Shown one piece after another: positions 38,821-46,934 of a DNA stretch of 64,000 nucleotides. Position numbers and translations under genes: made by a program. The notes under the pieces are model-generated. The model saw nothing but the letters and a program-made list of their open reading frames with translations, was not told the DNA's origin and did not search any database. This stretch comes from UTCFX2 sp002050125. Lineage in GTDB: Bacteria > Chloroflexota > Anaerolineae > Anaerolineales > UBA4823. The stretch spans positions 1 to 64,000 of the forward strand of contig JAOSJQ010000018.1 of assembly GCA_027494035.1 (NCBI GenBank), written 5' to 3'. The first letter of the stretch is position 1. Every line of letters starts with the position of its first letter.

Positions 38821-40576
38821 CCGCTTGAACGCTCGTACCACCGTCCATTTGGTCACTCGTACCGCTGCCCATTCCACCGTCTCCTTGTTCGTCTTCGACC
38901 TCATACAGTGCCGCGCGCAGCACGACAAACTGATCTGCCCACGGCTTGAGCCGGAAGTCTACGATCCGCTGCGTGTCCAGGTCATACACGATTTCATCGA
39001 ACAGGCTGCGCACTAAGCCCTGGCGGTCCTCATCTTCACCAACCTCCCAGAGACGCACCAGCTTATCCAGCGCTTCGGCGCACATTGCGAACTCTAACGC
39101 CAGCTTTTCGGTTTCGGTGGTACGTGCCTCCCAGTGAGCAATTTCGCGCTCATTTTGCTCAACCCGCCTGCGGTATTCTTCAGCGCTGATCACGCCATCA
39201 CCAAAAAGAACAACTGCTGCCTCAATGCGCCGACGACACAGGGCAATTACTTCTTGCTTTTCCTGTTCTAAATCCTGGTCGTTTTCGTAGCGACCATTAG
39301 CCTTGTCCATCTGAATCGCCAACTCAGTCATGAGGTCGAGGGCCTCAGGACGAATGGTGAGCAGTCTTATCAGCCGCTCGAAATCTGCTTCCAGAACCTC
39401 GCAAAGAACTGACCGGTTTTGGCAACCACACTTGACGCCTGCTTTGTGCCGATAACGCATCTTCCCGTAAGTGTCGCTGCCGCCCAGAGCGCTGATCAGC
39501 CTGGGGTCTTTTTGTTCCGCTGCTCGCCGGACACAATGAGCACAATATGTGATCGCCGATAACGGGTAGAAGTGCGTTCTCCGGTTAACGCCCTCATCGG
39601 CGCGGCGAATGGTTCGCTCTTGCCGGGCGCGAGCCACCGAACGCAGCAGCTTGAGAGGGAAAACCGCCCGTTTTTCCTTGAAAGGAACTTCATCAACATT
39701 GTCAAAGCCGTCATAGGCGCGTCGGTCTTTGGCTTTCTTGTCCATGACGATTCCGCCATATTCCGGCCAGTTGGCGACCACACGGCGCACATCGTCTCGC
39801 GTAACCTCGCGTGGCTCTCCGGTACGATCACGATAAGCCCAGCCTTCCTCGTTCATTTTGTAAGCGATTTTTTCCAGGCCAAGATTACCGGTCGCATAGA
39901 GCTCGAGAGTGCGTTCCGCCGCTTCGAAAAAGCCTCGCCAGAGGGCCCCGTCTTCAGGCATTTCATCAGCAGTACCGGCGACAAATGTTCCATCTGCCAA
40001 GAGCCAGGCTCCCTCAGGGGTGGGTTGCAGATGGCCTTCGGCACCCCGAAGCGTCCCAAATGGAGGCATACCGATGCTGATACCTTTGGCCTTGCGGTAG
40101 GACACACTGTCTTTGGCTCTTTGAGAGATGTCTTCGGCGTAGTACTCGTCGATGATCGCGGTGAACTGGATAAACAGACGCCCCATCGCCGTCGAGGTGT
40201 CAACCTCACGCCCAGGGGCGGCTAGCACTAACGCTAACCCGCGCTTTTCCAGATAGTCCACCAGGTCTCCAACCCTCCACCCTTTGCGGTGAAGCCGCGA
40301 AAGATCATTGGCTACCAAGGCCACCACATCTGGATCAGCCAGACGGGCCTTCAGGGATAGCCATTCTGGTCGATTAGCTTCCTTGCGGGCTGATTTATGC
40401 CCGCCAACATCTTCATACCATTCAGCAATCCAGCCTTTTCGCTCAATAAAGCCTTGGATGTTGGATCGCTGACGCTCCGGGCTGTTTCTGTCGTCATCAT
40501 CGCGGGTGTAGGACTGGCGAACGTAACAAAGAGCAACCTTGCGCTCCGATGGTGTGAAAACCTTTTTACTGGACAT
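38738..40576 (-). CDS. Large serine recombinase
   Basis: 612 residues. N-terminal resolvase domain: ALCYVRQSYTRDD with catalytic Ser22, VALVANDLSRLHRKG with catalytic Arg residues and TSTAMGRLFIQFTAIIDEYY. A recombinase domain follows (GNLGLEKIAYKMNEEGWAYR, WPEYGGIVMDKKAKDR), then a zinc-ribbon domain (ITYCAHCVRR … VKCGCQNRSVLC) and a coiled coil (QVIALCRRRIEAAVVLFGDG region). The last ~45 residues are low-complexity Gly/Ser/Thr. Such enzymes integrate or excise mobile elements at att sites. No att core could be identified. It overlaps the small upstream gene by 11 bp. Confidence 0.88.
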   Translation of the reverse strand: MSSKKVFTPSERKVALCYVRQSYTRDDDDRNSPERQRSNIQGFIERKGWIAEWYEDVGGHKSARKEANRPEWLSLKARLADPDVVALVANDLSRLHRKGWRVGDLVDYLEKRGLALVLAAPGREVDTSTAMGRLFIQFTAIIDEYYAEDISQRAKDSVSYRKAKGISIGMPPFGTLRGAEGHLQPTPEGAWLLADGTFVAGTADEMPEDGALWRGFFEAAERTLELYATGNLGLEKIAYKMNEEGWAYRDRTGEPREVTRDDVRRVVANWPEYGGIVMDKKAKDRRAYDGFDNVDEVPFKEKRAVFPLKLLRSVARARQERTIRRADEGVNRRTHFYPLSAITYCAHCVRRAAEQKDPRLISALGGSDTYGKMRYRHKAGVKCGCQNRSVLCEVLEADFERLIRLLTIRPEALDLMTELAIQMDKANGRYENDQDLEQEKQEVIALCRRRIEAAVVLFGDGVISAEEYRRRVEQNEREIAHWEARTTETEKLALEFAMCAEALDKLVRLWEVGEDEDRQGLVRSLFDEIVYDLDTQRIVDFRLKPWADQFVVLRAALYEVEDEQGDGGMGSGTSDQMDGGTSVQADETQAISPTTEAASEPKAPMGHNLIHP

Positions 40577-40817
40577 GTTTGCCTCCTCGGCTTAAATGGC
40601 GAGCTTGAATCTTGGCGACCACCTGCATGAAGTTGGTTAAGCCTCGTGTGAAATCCGTGCCGGTATAGTCCTGGCCTTCCTGCTCGGAAAGTCGCCTGCA
40701 TACTTTGTGAGCATACTGACGGACCAGGTCGGTGTTAGGCGGAACATACTCGACGGGCCTTTCGAGTTGTTTGACTTCAGTTTCCGGTAGCAGGCATAGC
40801 TGTGGTGGCTCACGCAT
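40566..40817 (-). CDS. Small protein coupled to serine recombinase
   Basis: 83 residues from the ATG at 40817 (gaaaggag immediately upstream). It is charged and helical (NTDLVRQYAHKVCRRLSEQE, GLTNFMQVVAKIQARHLSRG) with no recognised family. Its stop lies inside the first codons of the recombinase, so translation is coupled. A recombination directionality or accessory role is possible by position only. Confidence 0.5.
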   Translation of the reverse strand: MREPPQLCLLPETEVKQLERPVEYVPPNTDLVRQYAHKVCRRLSEQEGQDYTGTDFTRGLTNFMQVVAKIQARHLSRGGKHVQ

Positions 40818-40840
40818 ATACTCCTTTCTCTTCCCGGCCA

Positions 40841-40885
40841 GATAAAAAGCCGTCAATGGCTCTGGGTAGCAGCGATTGACGGCTT
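40841..40885 (-). terminator. Intrinsic terminator, minus strand
   Basis: Perfect 10-bp inverted repeat (AAGCCGTCAA at 40847-40856 and TTGACGGCTT at 40876-40885, 19-nt loop). On the minus strand the stem runs into TTTTTATC. It would end transcription of the XRE operon before the recombinase leader, or attenuate recombinase expression. Confidence 0.65.
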
Positions 40886-41028
40886 GGACACGCCTGTTAG
40901 AATTGCGTGTTAGCCACCTGGCTGCTACGTCAGCCGGGTTGGTTAGCCCTCAGTTGACGTTAGCGCGCCAATTGGGGGTGTTTTATTTGACTCTGGTATT
41001 CATCTATAGTATATATAATATAGCGCTA

Positions 41029-41057
41029 TTCTACAACTGTTTAGTGCTTGTTGTAGA
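41029..41057. promoter_or_regulatory. CTACAAC inverted repeat, candidate operator
   Basis: CTACAAC (41031-41037) and GTTGTAG (41050-41056) form a 7-bp inverted repeat. It lies beside the AT-rich ctatagtatatataatatag at 41004-41023, which looks like a promoter. Related TCTACAA boxes precede the XRE gene. Confidence 0.4.
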
Positions 41058-41361
41058 TGGAAGCCGAACCACGTGAGTATCTTTTATGAGGTCGCTTCAG
41101 GAAACGGCAGACGGAGTAGAGGGCATGTGCCCAGATAGAGAGGGTACGTTGGCGCAGCGCAGAGCGATTAAGGTCAACCTCTACATCAGCCAAGAGAGAG
41201 GAATAATAGCGGGCCTGTCCAGCGAGTTTTTTGCGTTGAGCCCAACCAATCAGGTTTTCCAGATCATCGCGGCGATAAAGCTTATGGAAAACAGCCCAGA
41301 ATTGCTGCCAATCTCGCCACCAGTTATTTTGATTATGAATCAGCAGACTCGTTTTTGGCAT
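41041..41361 (-). CDS. Hypothetical basic protein downstream of XRE regulator
   Basis: 106 residues, basic and Trp/Tyr-rich (QNNWWRDWQQFWAVFHKLYR; LSIWAHALYSVCRFLKRPHK), with no family recognised. It starts 54 bp after the XRE gene on the same strand and ends ~155 bp before the minus-strand terminator, so the two form a short operon. Confidence 0.45.
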   Translation of the reverse strand: MPKTSLLIHNQNNWWRDWQQFWAVFHKLYRRDDLENLIGWAQRKKLAGQARYYSSLLADVEVDLNRSALRQRTLSIWAHALYSVCRFLKRPHKRYSRGSASIYNKH

Positions 41362-41415
41362 ATCAACGCGAGTCTATGATCGAGGAGCGACAGAGTCAAG
41401 CAGTAAAATGGGGGA

Positions 41416-41772
41416 TTACTCGTGATGGTGAAGGCCAATGGACTGCGCCAAAGTTCGCATGATCTCTATGGCAGAATGTTTTGCTTCAACTGTGGGCAAC
41501 CGGTGAAACTCCTCCAGAAGGGAACGATCCAAGTCGTCGATACTGATTTCGCCCTCATAGAAGTAGAGCAGAGGAACTTGCAGCGCCTTCGCAAACAGTG
41601 GCAAATCCGCTGCCGAGAGTTTTCGCCGACCATTTTCATACGCTGAGATGGCCGCCTGGTCTTTGGATACCAAAGAGGCGAGATCTCCTTGAGACATGGT
41701 CAATCGCTCGCGGGCTTTGCGAATACGAACACCGAGGAGTTTTGGGTTCACGTTTTCACTCTTAAACGACAT
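41416..41772 (-). CDS. XRE-family regulator
   Basis: 118 residues. Cro/CI-type helix-turn-helix at residues ~14-68: LGVRIRKARERLTMSQGDLA, then SKDQAAISAYENGRRKLSAA, followed by a short C-terminal helical part (LLEEFHRLPTVEAKHSAIEI) likely for dimerisation. The usual role is repression of its own promoter and of neighbouring element genes; the TCTACAA boxes at 41785 and 41810 upstream and at 41029-41057 are plausible sites. Confidence 0.8.
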   Translation of the reverse strand: MSFKSENVNPKLLGVRIRKARERLTMSQGDLASLVSKDQAAISAYENGRRKLSAADLPLFAKALQVPLLYFYEGEISIDDLDRSLLEEFHRLPTVEAKHSAIEIMRTLAQSIGLHHHE

Positions 41773-41784
41773 AGGTTTATGGCA

Positions 41785-41817
41785 ATTCTACAAAGAAGGG
41801 AGCGAAAGGTCTACAAC
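41785..41817. promoter_or_regulatory. Paired TCTACAA boxes upstream of XRE gene
   Basis: Two direct copies of TCTACAA (start 41787 and 41810) lie 14-45 bp upstream of the XRE start. The same heptamer, in an inverted pair, recurs at 41029-41057 beyond the operon. Repetition next to an XRE gene suggests autoregulation. Confidence 0.4.
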
Positions 41818-41896
41818 ATTAACGCTATATCCAAATTCACCTTGTAATTCCAAACACATTCCTGACCGGGCAAGTTAGTCAGAAAAGGAGACGCAC

Positions 41897-41920
41897 ATGA
41901 GCGGCGGGACTGGAACTTAG
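41897..41920 (+). other. Possible 7-codon leader ORF before terminator
   Basis: A strong ribosome site (aaaggag, 41884-41890) precedes ATG-agc-ggc-ggg-act-gga-act-TAG. Ten bases after the stop the terminator hairpin at 41930 begins. It could be a leader peptide or the stump of a deleted gene. No gene on the plus strand follows for 830 bp, which favours a stump. Confidence 0.3.
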
Positions 41921-41929
41921 GTGTTTTTA

Positions 41930-41967
41930 GTGGGCGACCTCGGAAAACGTGGTCGCTCACGCTTTTT
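41930..41967 (+). terminator. Intrinsic terminator, plus strand
   Basis: Stem GTGGGCGACC (41930-41939) pairs with GGTCGCTCAC (41951-41960, one G-U), followed by gcTTTTTacc. It lies just past the convergent gene ending at 41966 and may act on both strands. Confidence 0.6.
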
Positions 41968-42655
41968 ACCACTCCCACCGAAGGATATACGCCTCGAACA
42001 ACTGTGGTGAGCTAATCCTGCAAGTTACTTTCTCTCGGCCATCCGGCAGGCGATGCCGGGTTTCCGGCCCAAGCGTAGTTGAGCGGTTCTGATTTTGCTC
42101 GATCAGATACAGACGCCTCGGCGGTCGGGAACGGGGAAAGATGACACTGACCGAAAAGTCCTTCGTCGGATGGTTGATCTCCGTCTGCCATTCCTCAACC
42201 GATTTCGTGAAGCTATTCCTCAGCTTTCTGGTGATATTGAAGACCTCAATATCACCCCTTTGTTTGGCCTGACGAAGTGAAATCAGAATGTGGTAACGGT
42301 GGCCCTCACGATACCGATCAACGGCTTTGCCTGGAGAGCATTGGTAATCTGCGAAAATGTCGCCATCACCCCAAGCCTGATCCTGATAAGCGATGATGTT
42401 GTTTTGCAGGAAACGTACCCGCTGGAATTTGGAAAGAAGTGCTAGACGGCCTTTGGCGTCCTTTAACTCCAACTCTGATTCGTACTCCAGAACCTCGTAT
42501 AAGCCCTGGGGTTGGCTTGGTCCGGGCAACGGAAAATATCGCATGAACAGGGTGAGCACAGTGACGAAATCAGCCCCAAACAAGGAGGTTAGCTTTTGCA
42601 GTAGATCGTGGAGCTTATCCCTCCACACCGTCTTTGACCACATATGCAGGCGCAT
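41966..42655 (-). CDS. Hypothetical protein
   Basis: 229 residues if started at ATG 42655; a TTG at 42721 gives 22 more and an ATG at 42643 four fewer. Helical N-terminus (LHDLLQKLTSLFGADFVTVL), then a mixed segment with regular Glu/Leu (EVLEYESELELKDAKGRLAL). The C-terminal third is rich in Arg and beta strands (DFSVSVIFPRSRPPRRLYLI). No family recognised. It is divergent from the four-gene operon that starts at 42752, so the ~100 bp between them should carry both promoters. Confidence 0.5.
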   Translation of the reverse strand: MRLHMWSKTVWRDKLHDLLQKLTSLFGADFVTVLTLFMRYFPLPGPSQPQGLYEVLEYESELELKDAKGRLALLSKFQRVRFLQNNIIAYQDQAWGDGDIFADYQCSPGKAVDRYREGHRYHILISLRQAKQRGDIEVFNITRKLRNSFTKSVEEWQTEINHPTKDFSVSVIFPRSRPPRRLYLIEQNQNRSTTLGPETRHRLPDGREKVTCRISSPQLFEAYILRWEW

Positions 42656-42751
42656 CACCAGTATAGGAATAGAAAAAGACGGATACTGTAAGGAATGTGT
42701 GAGACTTTTGCAGCTTGGCAACGGTCGTGGTGTCTGCTACTCTGATCGCGC

Positions 42752-43150
42752 ATGGTGGAATCTCCCGATTCTTCCAGCGCCCATCAAGAGTTGCTCACTA
42801 TCAAGGATAGTATCCTGGTTCAGTGGCAGCGCCTTCCCCCAGAACACCAAGCCAGTATGTTGCTGGTACTCATGAATAACGTGCTCAACAGCGAGTATGG
42901 CCCGTGGGCCGCTAATGCCGTTAAGCTCCTATCAACGCAACCCGAAACCCCTCCCCCCAACACATCCGCTCCGCCCATCTCCAGCGCAGATCTTGCCCGT
43001 CACACGGATCTCGCTCCGGACGAAATTGCACTTCTCAGCGCCGAAGACCTCAAGGACATATCCGCTGCTGTTACGGCGCACCTGATCTTCGACGTATTTT
43101 GGGACGAGGTCGAGGACATGGCGCGCCAGCGCCTTGACCAAACGCGATAA
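42752..43150 (+). CDS. Hypothetical protein, first gene of four-gene operon
   Basis: 132 residues: a helical N-terminus (LTIKDSILVQWQRLPPEHQA, LLVLMNNVLNSEYGPWAANA), a Pro-rich linker (PETPPPNTSAPP) and an acidic C-terminal helix (HLIFDVFWDEVEDMARQRLD). No family recognised. It is 18 bp from the next gene. Confidence 0.5.
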   Translation: MVESPDSSSAHQELLTIKDSILVQWQRLPPEHQASMLLVLMNNVLNSEYGPWAANAVKLLSTQPETPPPNTSAPPISSADLARHTDLAPDEIALLSAEDLKDISAAVTAHLIFDVFWDEVEDMARQRLDQTR

Positions 43151-43168
43151 ACCGAACGAAAGGAGACT

Positions 43169-43921
43169 ATGGGTTGGGTTAAAAAGGAAGCGCCGACACC
43201 GTTTGATGAGGTGCCACTCGCAGGGTTGTTTTTCCTGGATGGCGATGTTCTCGCCAGGCTTTGGGGGCGTGATTGGACGGCTGGCGAAAAATTCCCAATG
43301 ATCGCTTTCCCGTCTGGGGAAGAGTTCCAAATCTGGGAAAGTAGTAATCCTGAGCGGGGCGGTATTGTACACATTTTTGGTGAGATGGATCTGCCCCTCA
43401 AGGGCACGCGTGATGAAGCCTATGCTCAAGCCAGTGATGTTGGCGAGCAGTGTGGCTATATTGCTCGACAGATTGGCGAGAACCAACTGGAAGTCTGGGG
43501 CAACGACGATGATGAGCATTTCCTGATCACCTATAACAGTGAAGCGGGTGAAATCCAGGACATTACCAAAATCAAGCCAGAAGAAAGCGCCCCTCGCCCA
43601 CAAATTCCTCTCTTGCCAGATGAAATTCGCGCCCAACTGCCACCTCTGTACAGTGGAGAAGAGCAGGGGTTGGAAGCCAGAGCGCTGGTCAAGTTCTTCA
43701 CGCCAGATAGCAACTGGACCTGGTATGCCTCCGAGTTTGATGGTGAAGATAGATTCTTCGGTCTCGTGAGTGGCTTCGAAGTCGAGCTCGGTTATTTCTC
43801 TCTATCTGAGTTGGAATCAGTCCACGGTCCATTGGGGTTGCCCATCGAGCGTGACAAGTTCTTTGAACCAACGAGCTTGCGTGAATTACAGGAACAACAC
43901 CGTCGGGATCATCTACGGTAG
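43169..43921 (+). CDS. DUF2958-domain protein
   Basis: 250 residues; ATG 43169 with gaaaggag upstream. The C-terminal ~100 residues match DUF2958: RAQLPPLYSGEEQGLEARAL, FFTPDSNWTWYASEFDGEDR, FFGLVSGFEVELGYFSLSEL and LGLPIERDKFF. This domain is common on conjugative and plasmid elements, and its biochemical role is not established. The N-terminal ~145 residues are not recognised. It is second in a tightly spaced operon (9-18 bp gaps) of element genes. Confidence 0.75.
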   Translation: MGWVKKEAPTPFDEVPLAGLFFLDGDVLARLWGRDWTAGEKFPMIAFPSGEEFQIWESSNPERGGIVHIFGEMDLPLKGTRDEAYAQASDVGEQCGYIARQIGENQLEVWGNDDDEHFLITYNSEAGEIQDITKIKPEESAPRPQIPLLPDEIRAQLPPLYSGEEQGLEARALVKFFTPDSNWTWYASEFDGEDRFFGLVSGFEVELGYFSLSELESVHGPLGLPIERDKFFEPTSLRELQEQHRRDHLR

Positions 43922-43930
43922 AAGGGAAGT

Positions 43931-44458
43931 ATGTCGATTCAAGATCGCGAACCGCCACGCCGCTTAACGCCAGCCGAAGAGTTCGGCCTGACCGAACACG
44001 AGCGACTCTTTGACAGGGTCAGCCATGAGCGTTTCCTGGAATTCCTGGATGATCCCAATACCAAGGTGCACCGGATAGAAGAGTCCACGAATAGTTTCGG
44101 CGAATACCTGTTTGTCACTTTCAGCCGTCCAGGAAAACAAAAGCGCATCTTCATGACGTTTTACGGCCTGGGGTACCATGAGTACCGCGAAAAGTGGATC
44201 ACCGACGTGTGGAATTGGTATCAATCAGTCAGAGGCGGGGAGCTCGAGAATGAAAACGTCCCGAGACAAGTTGCCAAACAGCAAATCGAGGAGCGTTACC
44301 ATGAGATGCAAGGCTATGCCCGCCGAGACACCCAAACGCGGCGAGGTCGGATTTTTGAGTTGATCGCCGACTTCACGGATGAAGATGGAGCTTGGGCGGA
44401 AATGCAGGACCTGCCAGGCTGGCTGCTGGATGAAGAAGAAGACGAGGACTTGAGGTAG
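43931..44458 (+). CDS. Hypothetical acidic element protein
   Basis: 175 residues, 9 bp after the DUF2958 gene and 6 bp before the next. The middle is beta-rich with aromatic residues (FGEYLFVTFSRPGKQKRIFM, YEHEYREKWITDVWNWYQ-like region), then helices and a very acidic C-terminus (LLDEEEDEDLR). No family recognised. Position suggests a role in element maintenance. Confidence 0.5.
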   Translation: MSIQDREPPRRLTPAEEFGLTEHERLFDRVSHERFLEFLDDPNTKVHRIEESTNSFGEYLFVTFSRPGKQKRIFMTFYGLGYHEYREKWITDVWNWYQSVRGGELENENVPRQVAKQQIEERYHEMQGYARRDTQTRRGRIFELIADFTDEDGAWAEMQDLPGWLLDEEEDEDLR

Positions 44459-44464
44459 GGCTAT

Positions 44465-44890
44465 ATGACCAAAGAAGGAGCACCACTTCAGTTTGACATG
44501 TTCACCGGCGAGCCGGTGGACAATCGAACCAGAAAGCAGAAAAAGCAAGATAAGGAGCGCGAACAACCTAAGCAGACTGAGATGTTTTCGCAGCGTGAAA
44601 TCGCTCAATTCGGCGTAAATCCACACCCGCTGCTGCCGTTATCGCCCAATACTAAGCTGATACTTATTTCCGAAGATCCCCGCACAGAGGAAGAAATCGA
44701 ACAGGACAGACAGCGGGCGGCTCAAAAACAGACGTATGAAATGTTTGCTGAGCCTGCGTCCACCGACGAAGCAGTTCAGCCGGAAAAATCGGCTCCAGAG
44801 ATGAAGATAACCCCGGATACCACCACGCTGGCCCTGGTGCCGCGTGGGGTAGTGGCGGTAGTTATCTTCGGGTACTTCTCGCAGATTTAG
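44465..44890 (+). CDS. Hypothetical charged protein, last gene of operon
   Basis: 141 residues, highly charged and Gln-rich (NRTRKQKKQDKEREQPKQTE; EDPRTEEEIEQDRQRAAQKQ), probably largely disordered. Two related short motifs, LQFDMFTGEPV and TYEMFAEPAS, with a QTEMFSQRE between them, hint at repeated interaction motifs of the form x-x-(D/E)MF. No family recognised. Confidence 0.45.
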   Translation: MTKEGAPLQFDMFTGEPVDNRTRKQKKQDKEREQPKQTEMFSQREIAQFGVNPHPLLPLSPNTKLILISEDPRTEEEIEQDRQRAAQKQTYEMFAEPASTDEAVQPEKSAPEMKITPDTTTLALVPRGVVAVVIFGYFSQI

Positions 44891-45080
44891 ACGTTATAAT
44901 GCCCATAGCGTGCTTGCTCCATTGCCGGTCATCAGCGTTTCTTTTTGAAAATCTGCGGGTCCGAATTTTCCACATAATTTGTCCCGAAGTCGGCAGGACA
45001 GGCACGCATGAGGTTCTTCGATCACGTCGTACATGATCACAGCCATTCCTCAGAATGTTATGTAGTGTAATAGTTGTGGC

Positions 45081-45899
45081 CTATCGCCCAAACACCCGCT
45101 TGAAGAAACCTGTCACCCGATTAAGAAGCGAGGCTGGTTGCGGTGAAGGCTGAGGGGCCGGTTCCTTAGGGCCTGGTGCCAGGGTAGGAGGCGCATTGAC
45201 CTCAGGCTTCCTTGACTCTACTTCAGTTTCTCTCGCTGGATTTTCAGCTTGTATCCGCTCAACTGACGATGGCTTGGCGCGACTGGTAATGGCAGCTGAG
45301 ATTATGCGTGGCAGAGAACTCCAACGGTAACTTGGCAAGCGCTGGCCGGTTCGGACAGCCAGGATGTTTGACCACTCCCCAGGCTGGCAGCCGTTTCCCG
45401 CCCGAACCTTGAAGTAATACGTCGTGAATTTTTGAAGATAACTGATGTCAACGGCGATCACACCATCGCTACTGTTCAGCAATTCGTAGCCGTGTTCCTC
45501 GGCGTTTTCGCTAGTGCTGTAGCTCACAAAGTAGCGGTCTCGGTTGCCAGAAACTGGCGCGAAATAGAGGGTCACGCTGTCAGGATGGGCGTTAATTTGG
45601 AACAAATCCGGAACGGATGACGGTTTTTGCGCCGAGCAACCTCCCTGCGAGGATGAAGAGCCGGAGGATCTCGAAGTTGAGTCAGGTTTGTTTGAATCGC
45701 TACTGGGTTCAGGCGTTGGACTGGAAGCTGGAACAGGAGATGGAGTTGCAGTTGCTACGGGCGTTGGACTTGGCGGCACCTCACCGACGTTATACGTGCC
45801 GACTCCGTAGCTCCCTTCGCCATAGGCCGTGGCCAACACCGATAAAGGCATAATCAAGGCTGCTAGCGAAAGAAGGAGTGACAAGACGAGTGGTTTCAT
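45081..45899 (-). CDS. Secreted FN3-domain protein with YGxG-motif N-terminus
   Basis: 272 residues from the Met at 45899 (an upstream Met adds ten). Signal peptide (MKPLVLSLLLSLAALIMPLS) followed at once by AYGEGSYGVGTYNVGE. Then come a Pro/Ser/Thr linker, one fibronectin-type-III domain (~95-190, PDSVTLYFAPVSGNRDRYFV … TTYYFKVRAGNGCQPGEWSN), a second Pro-rich linker and a basic C-terminus (VTGFFKRVFGR). Exported and probably surface-bound. It is divergent from tatA across ~70 bp of AT-rich sequence, so the two may share regulation. The YGxG run resembles the C-terminus of the small protein at 46935. Confidence 0.7.
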   Translation of the reverse strand: MKPLVLSLLLSLAALIMPLSVLATAYGEGSYGVGTYNVGEVPPSPTPVATATPSPVPASSPTPEPSSDSNKPDSTSRSSGSSSSQGGCSAQKPSSVPDLFQINAHPDSVTLYFAPVSGNRDRYFVSYSTSENAEEHGYELLNSSDGVIAVDISYLQKFTTYYFKVRAGNGCQPGEWSNILAVRTGQRLPSYRWSSLPRIISAAITSRAKPSSVERIQAENPARETEVESRKPEVNAPPTLAPGPKEPAPQPSPQPASLLNRVTGFFKRVFGR

Positions 45900-45970
45900 A
45901 TAGTAAGCGCTACTACTTGAAAAGCGCATGTGATACTATGCTACCAGAATTACTTTGAATATATAAATAT

Positions 45971-46144
45971 ATGTTTGGACTCGGTTTTCAAGAACTCCTC
46001 GTAATCCTCGCCATCGTGCTGGTACTTTTTGGCGGCAAGAAGCTTCCAGAGCTGTCTCGCAGTTTGGGCGAATCCTTGCGGGAAATCCGCAAAGGACTAG
46101 CTGGTGACGATGACCCAGCCAACAAAAAAGAGGATAAGAAGTAG
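45971..46144 (+). CDS. tatA: TatA/E twin-arginine translocase subunit
   Basis: 57 residues, too short for most gene callers. MFGLGFQELLVILAIVLVLF then GGKKLPELSRSLGESLREIR is the complete family pattern: short N-terminus, one transmembrane helix, the FGxxKLPELxRxxG hinge and an amphipathic helix, ending in a charged tail. TatA forms the pore through which folded proteins cross the membrane. tatC begins 14 bp later. A tat pair of its own on a mobile element suggests dedicated export of the neighbouring gene products. Confidence 0.9.
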   Translation: MFGLGFQELLVILAIVLVLFGGKKLPELSRSLGESLREIRKGLAGDDDPANKKEDKK

Positions 46145-46158
46145 CTTTACCACGCCAC

Positions 46159-46896
46159 ATGACCGCCAAAGCGGGAGAACGCCAGTTATTCAGTGAGCAC
46201 TTGCGAGAACTCAGGTCCCGTCTATTGTCCTGCGTGTTTTTTCTTGTGTGCGGCACAGCTGTTGGGTATTTTTGGTACGAGAATCTTCTCGATATCCTCG
46301 TTAAGCCCCTTGGTCAGCCTGTCTTTTACAGTTCACCAGCTGGTGGGTTTGACTTCATCCTTAAGCTGAGCTTGCTATTCGGCTTTGCGTTTTCCATTCC
46401 AGTGCTTGTTTACCACGCGTTCCGGTTCATCGAACCGGTTGTCCCTCAACGAGCACCAAAAAAGACCTTCTTGGTACTGGTGAGTTCCGGCGCACTCCTG
46501 ATTATGGGCGTACTTTTCGCCTATTATGTTAGTCTCCCTGCGGCGCTGTATTTTCTGAGTTCGTTCACCACGGAAGGTGTGCACGCCCTCATATCCGCCA
46601 ACGAATATTTCTCCTTTGTGACACGATATTTACTGGGATTTGGCCTGCTTTTTCAATTGCCTCTCGTACTGCTGGTGATCAATTCGGTGCAGCAAGTCCC
46701 CACAAAAACACTGCTAAGGCTTGAAAAGTGGGTGCTACTGTTGAGCTTTGTTATTGCCGCTGTTCTTACGCCCACCCCTGATGTGTTCAACCAGCTTCTG
46801 ATGGCCGTGCCACTGATAATCTTGTATCAGTTCAGTGTCGTTCTGGTGTGGCTCGTGAATACCAAAACCCCTCAGGCAAAAGGCAAAAAGCGTTGA
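46159..46896 (+). CDS. tatC: TatC twin-arginine translocase subunit
   Basis: 245 residues, six transmembrane helices. The N-terminal signature is FSEHLRELRSRLLSCVFFLV (E-H-L-x-E-L-R-x-R), with the conserved FIEPVVPQRAPKKTF loop and LTPTPDVFNQLLMAVPLIIL near the end. TatC recognises twin-arginine signal peptides and recruits TatA. It lies directly after tatA and before a small protein with a Tat-like signal, forming an apparent export operon. Confidence 0.92.
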   Translation: MTAKAGERQLFSEHLRELRSRLLSCVFFLVCGTAVGYFWYENLLDILVKPLGQPVFYSSPAGGFDFILKLSLLFGFAFSIPVLVYHAFRFIEPVVPQRAPKKTFLVLVSSGALLIMGVLFAYYVSLPAALYFLSSFTTEGVHALISANEYFSFVTRYLLGFGLLFQLPLVLLVINSVQQVPTKTLLRLEKWVLLLSFVIAAVLTPTPDVFNQLLMAVPLIILYQFSVVLVWLVNTKTPQAKGKKR

Positions 46897-46934
46897 CGCG
46901 GATGTTATCTTTCTCTATATTTGTTAGTATTAGT

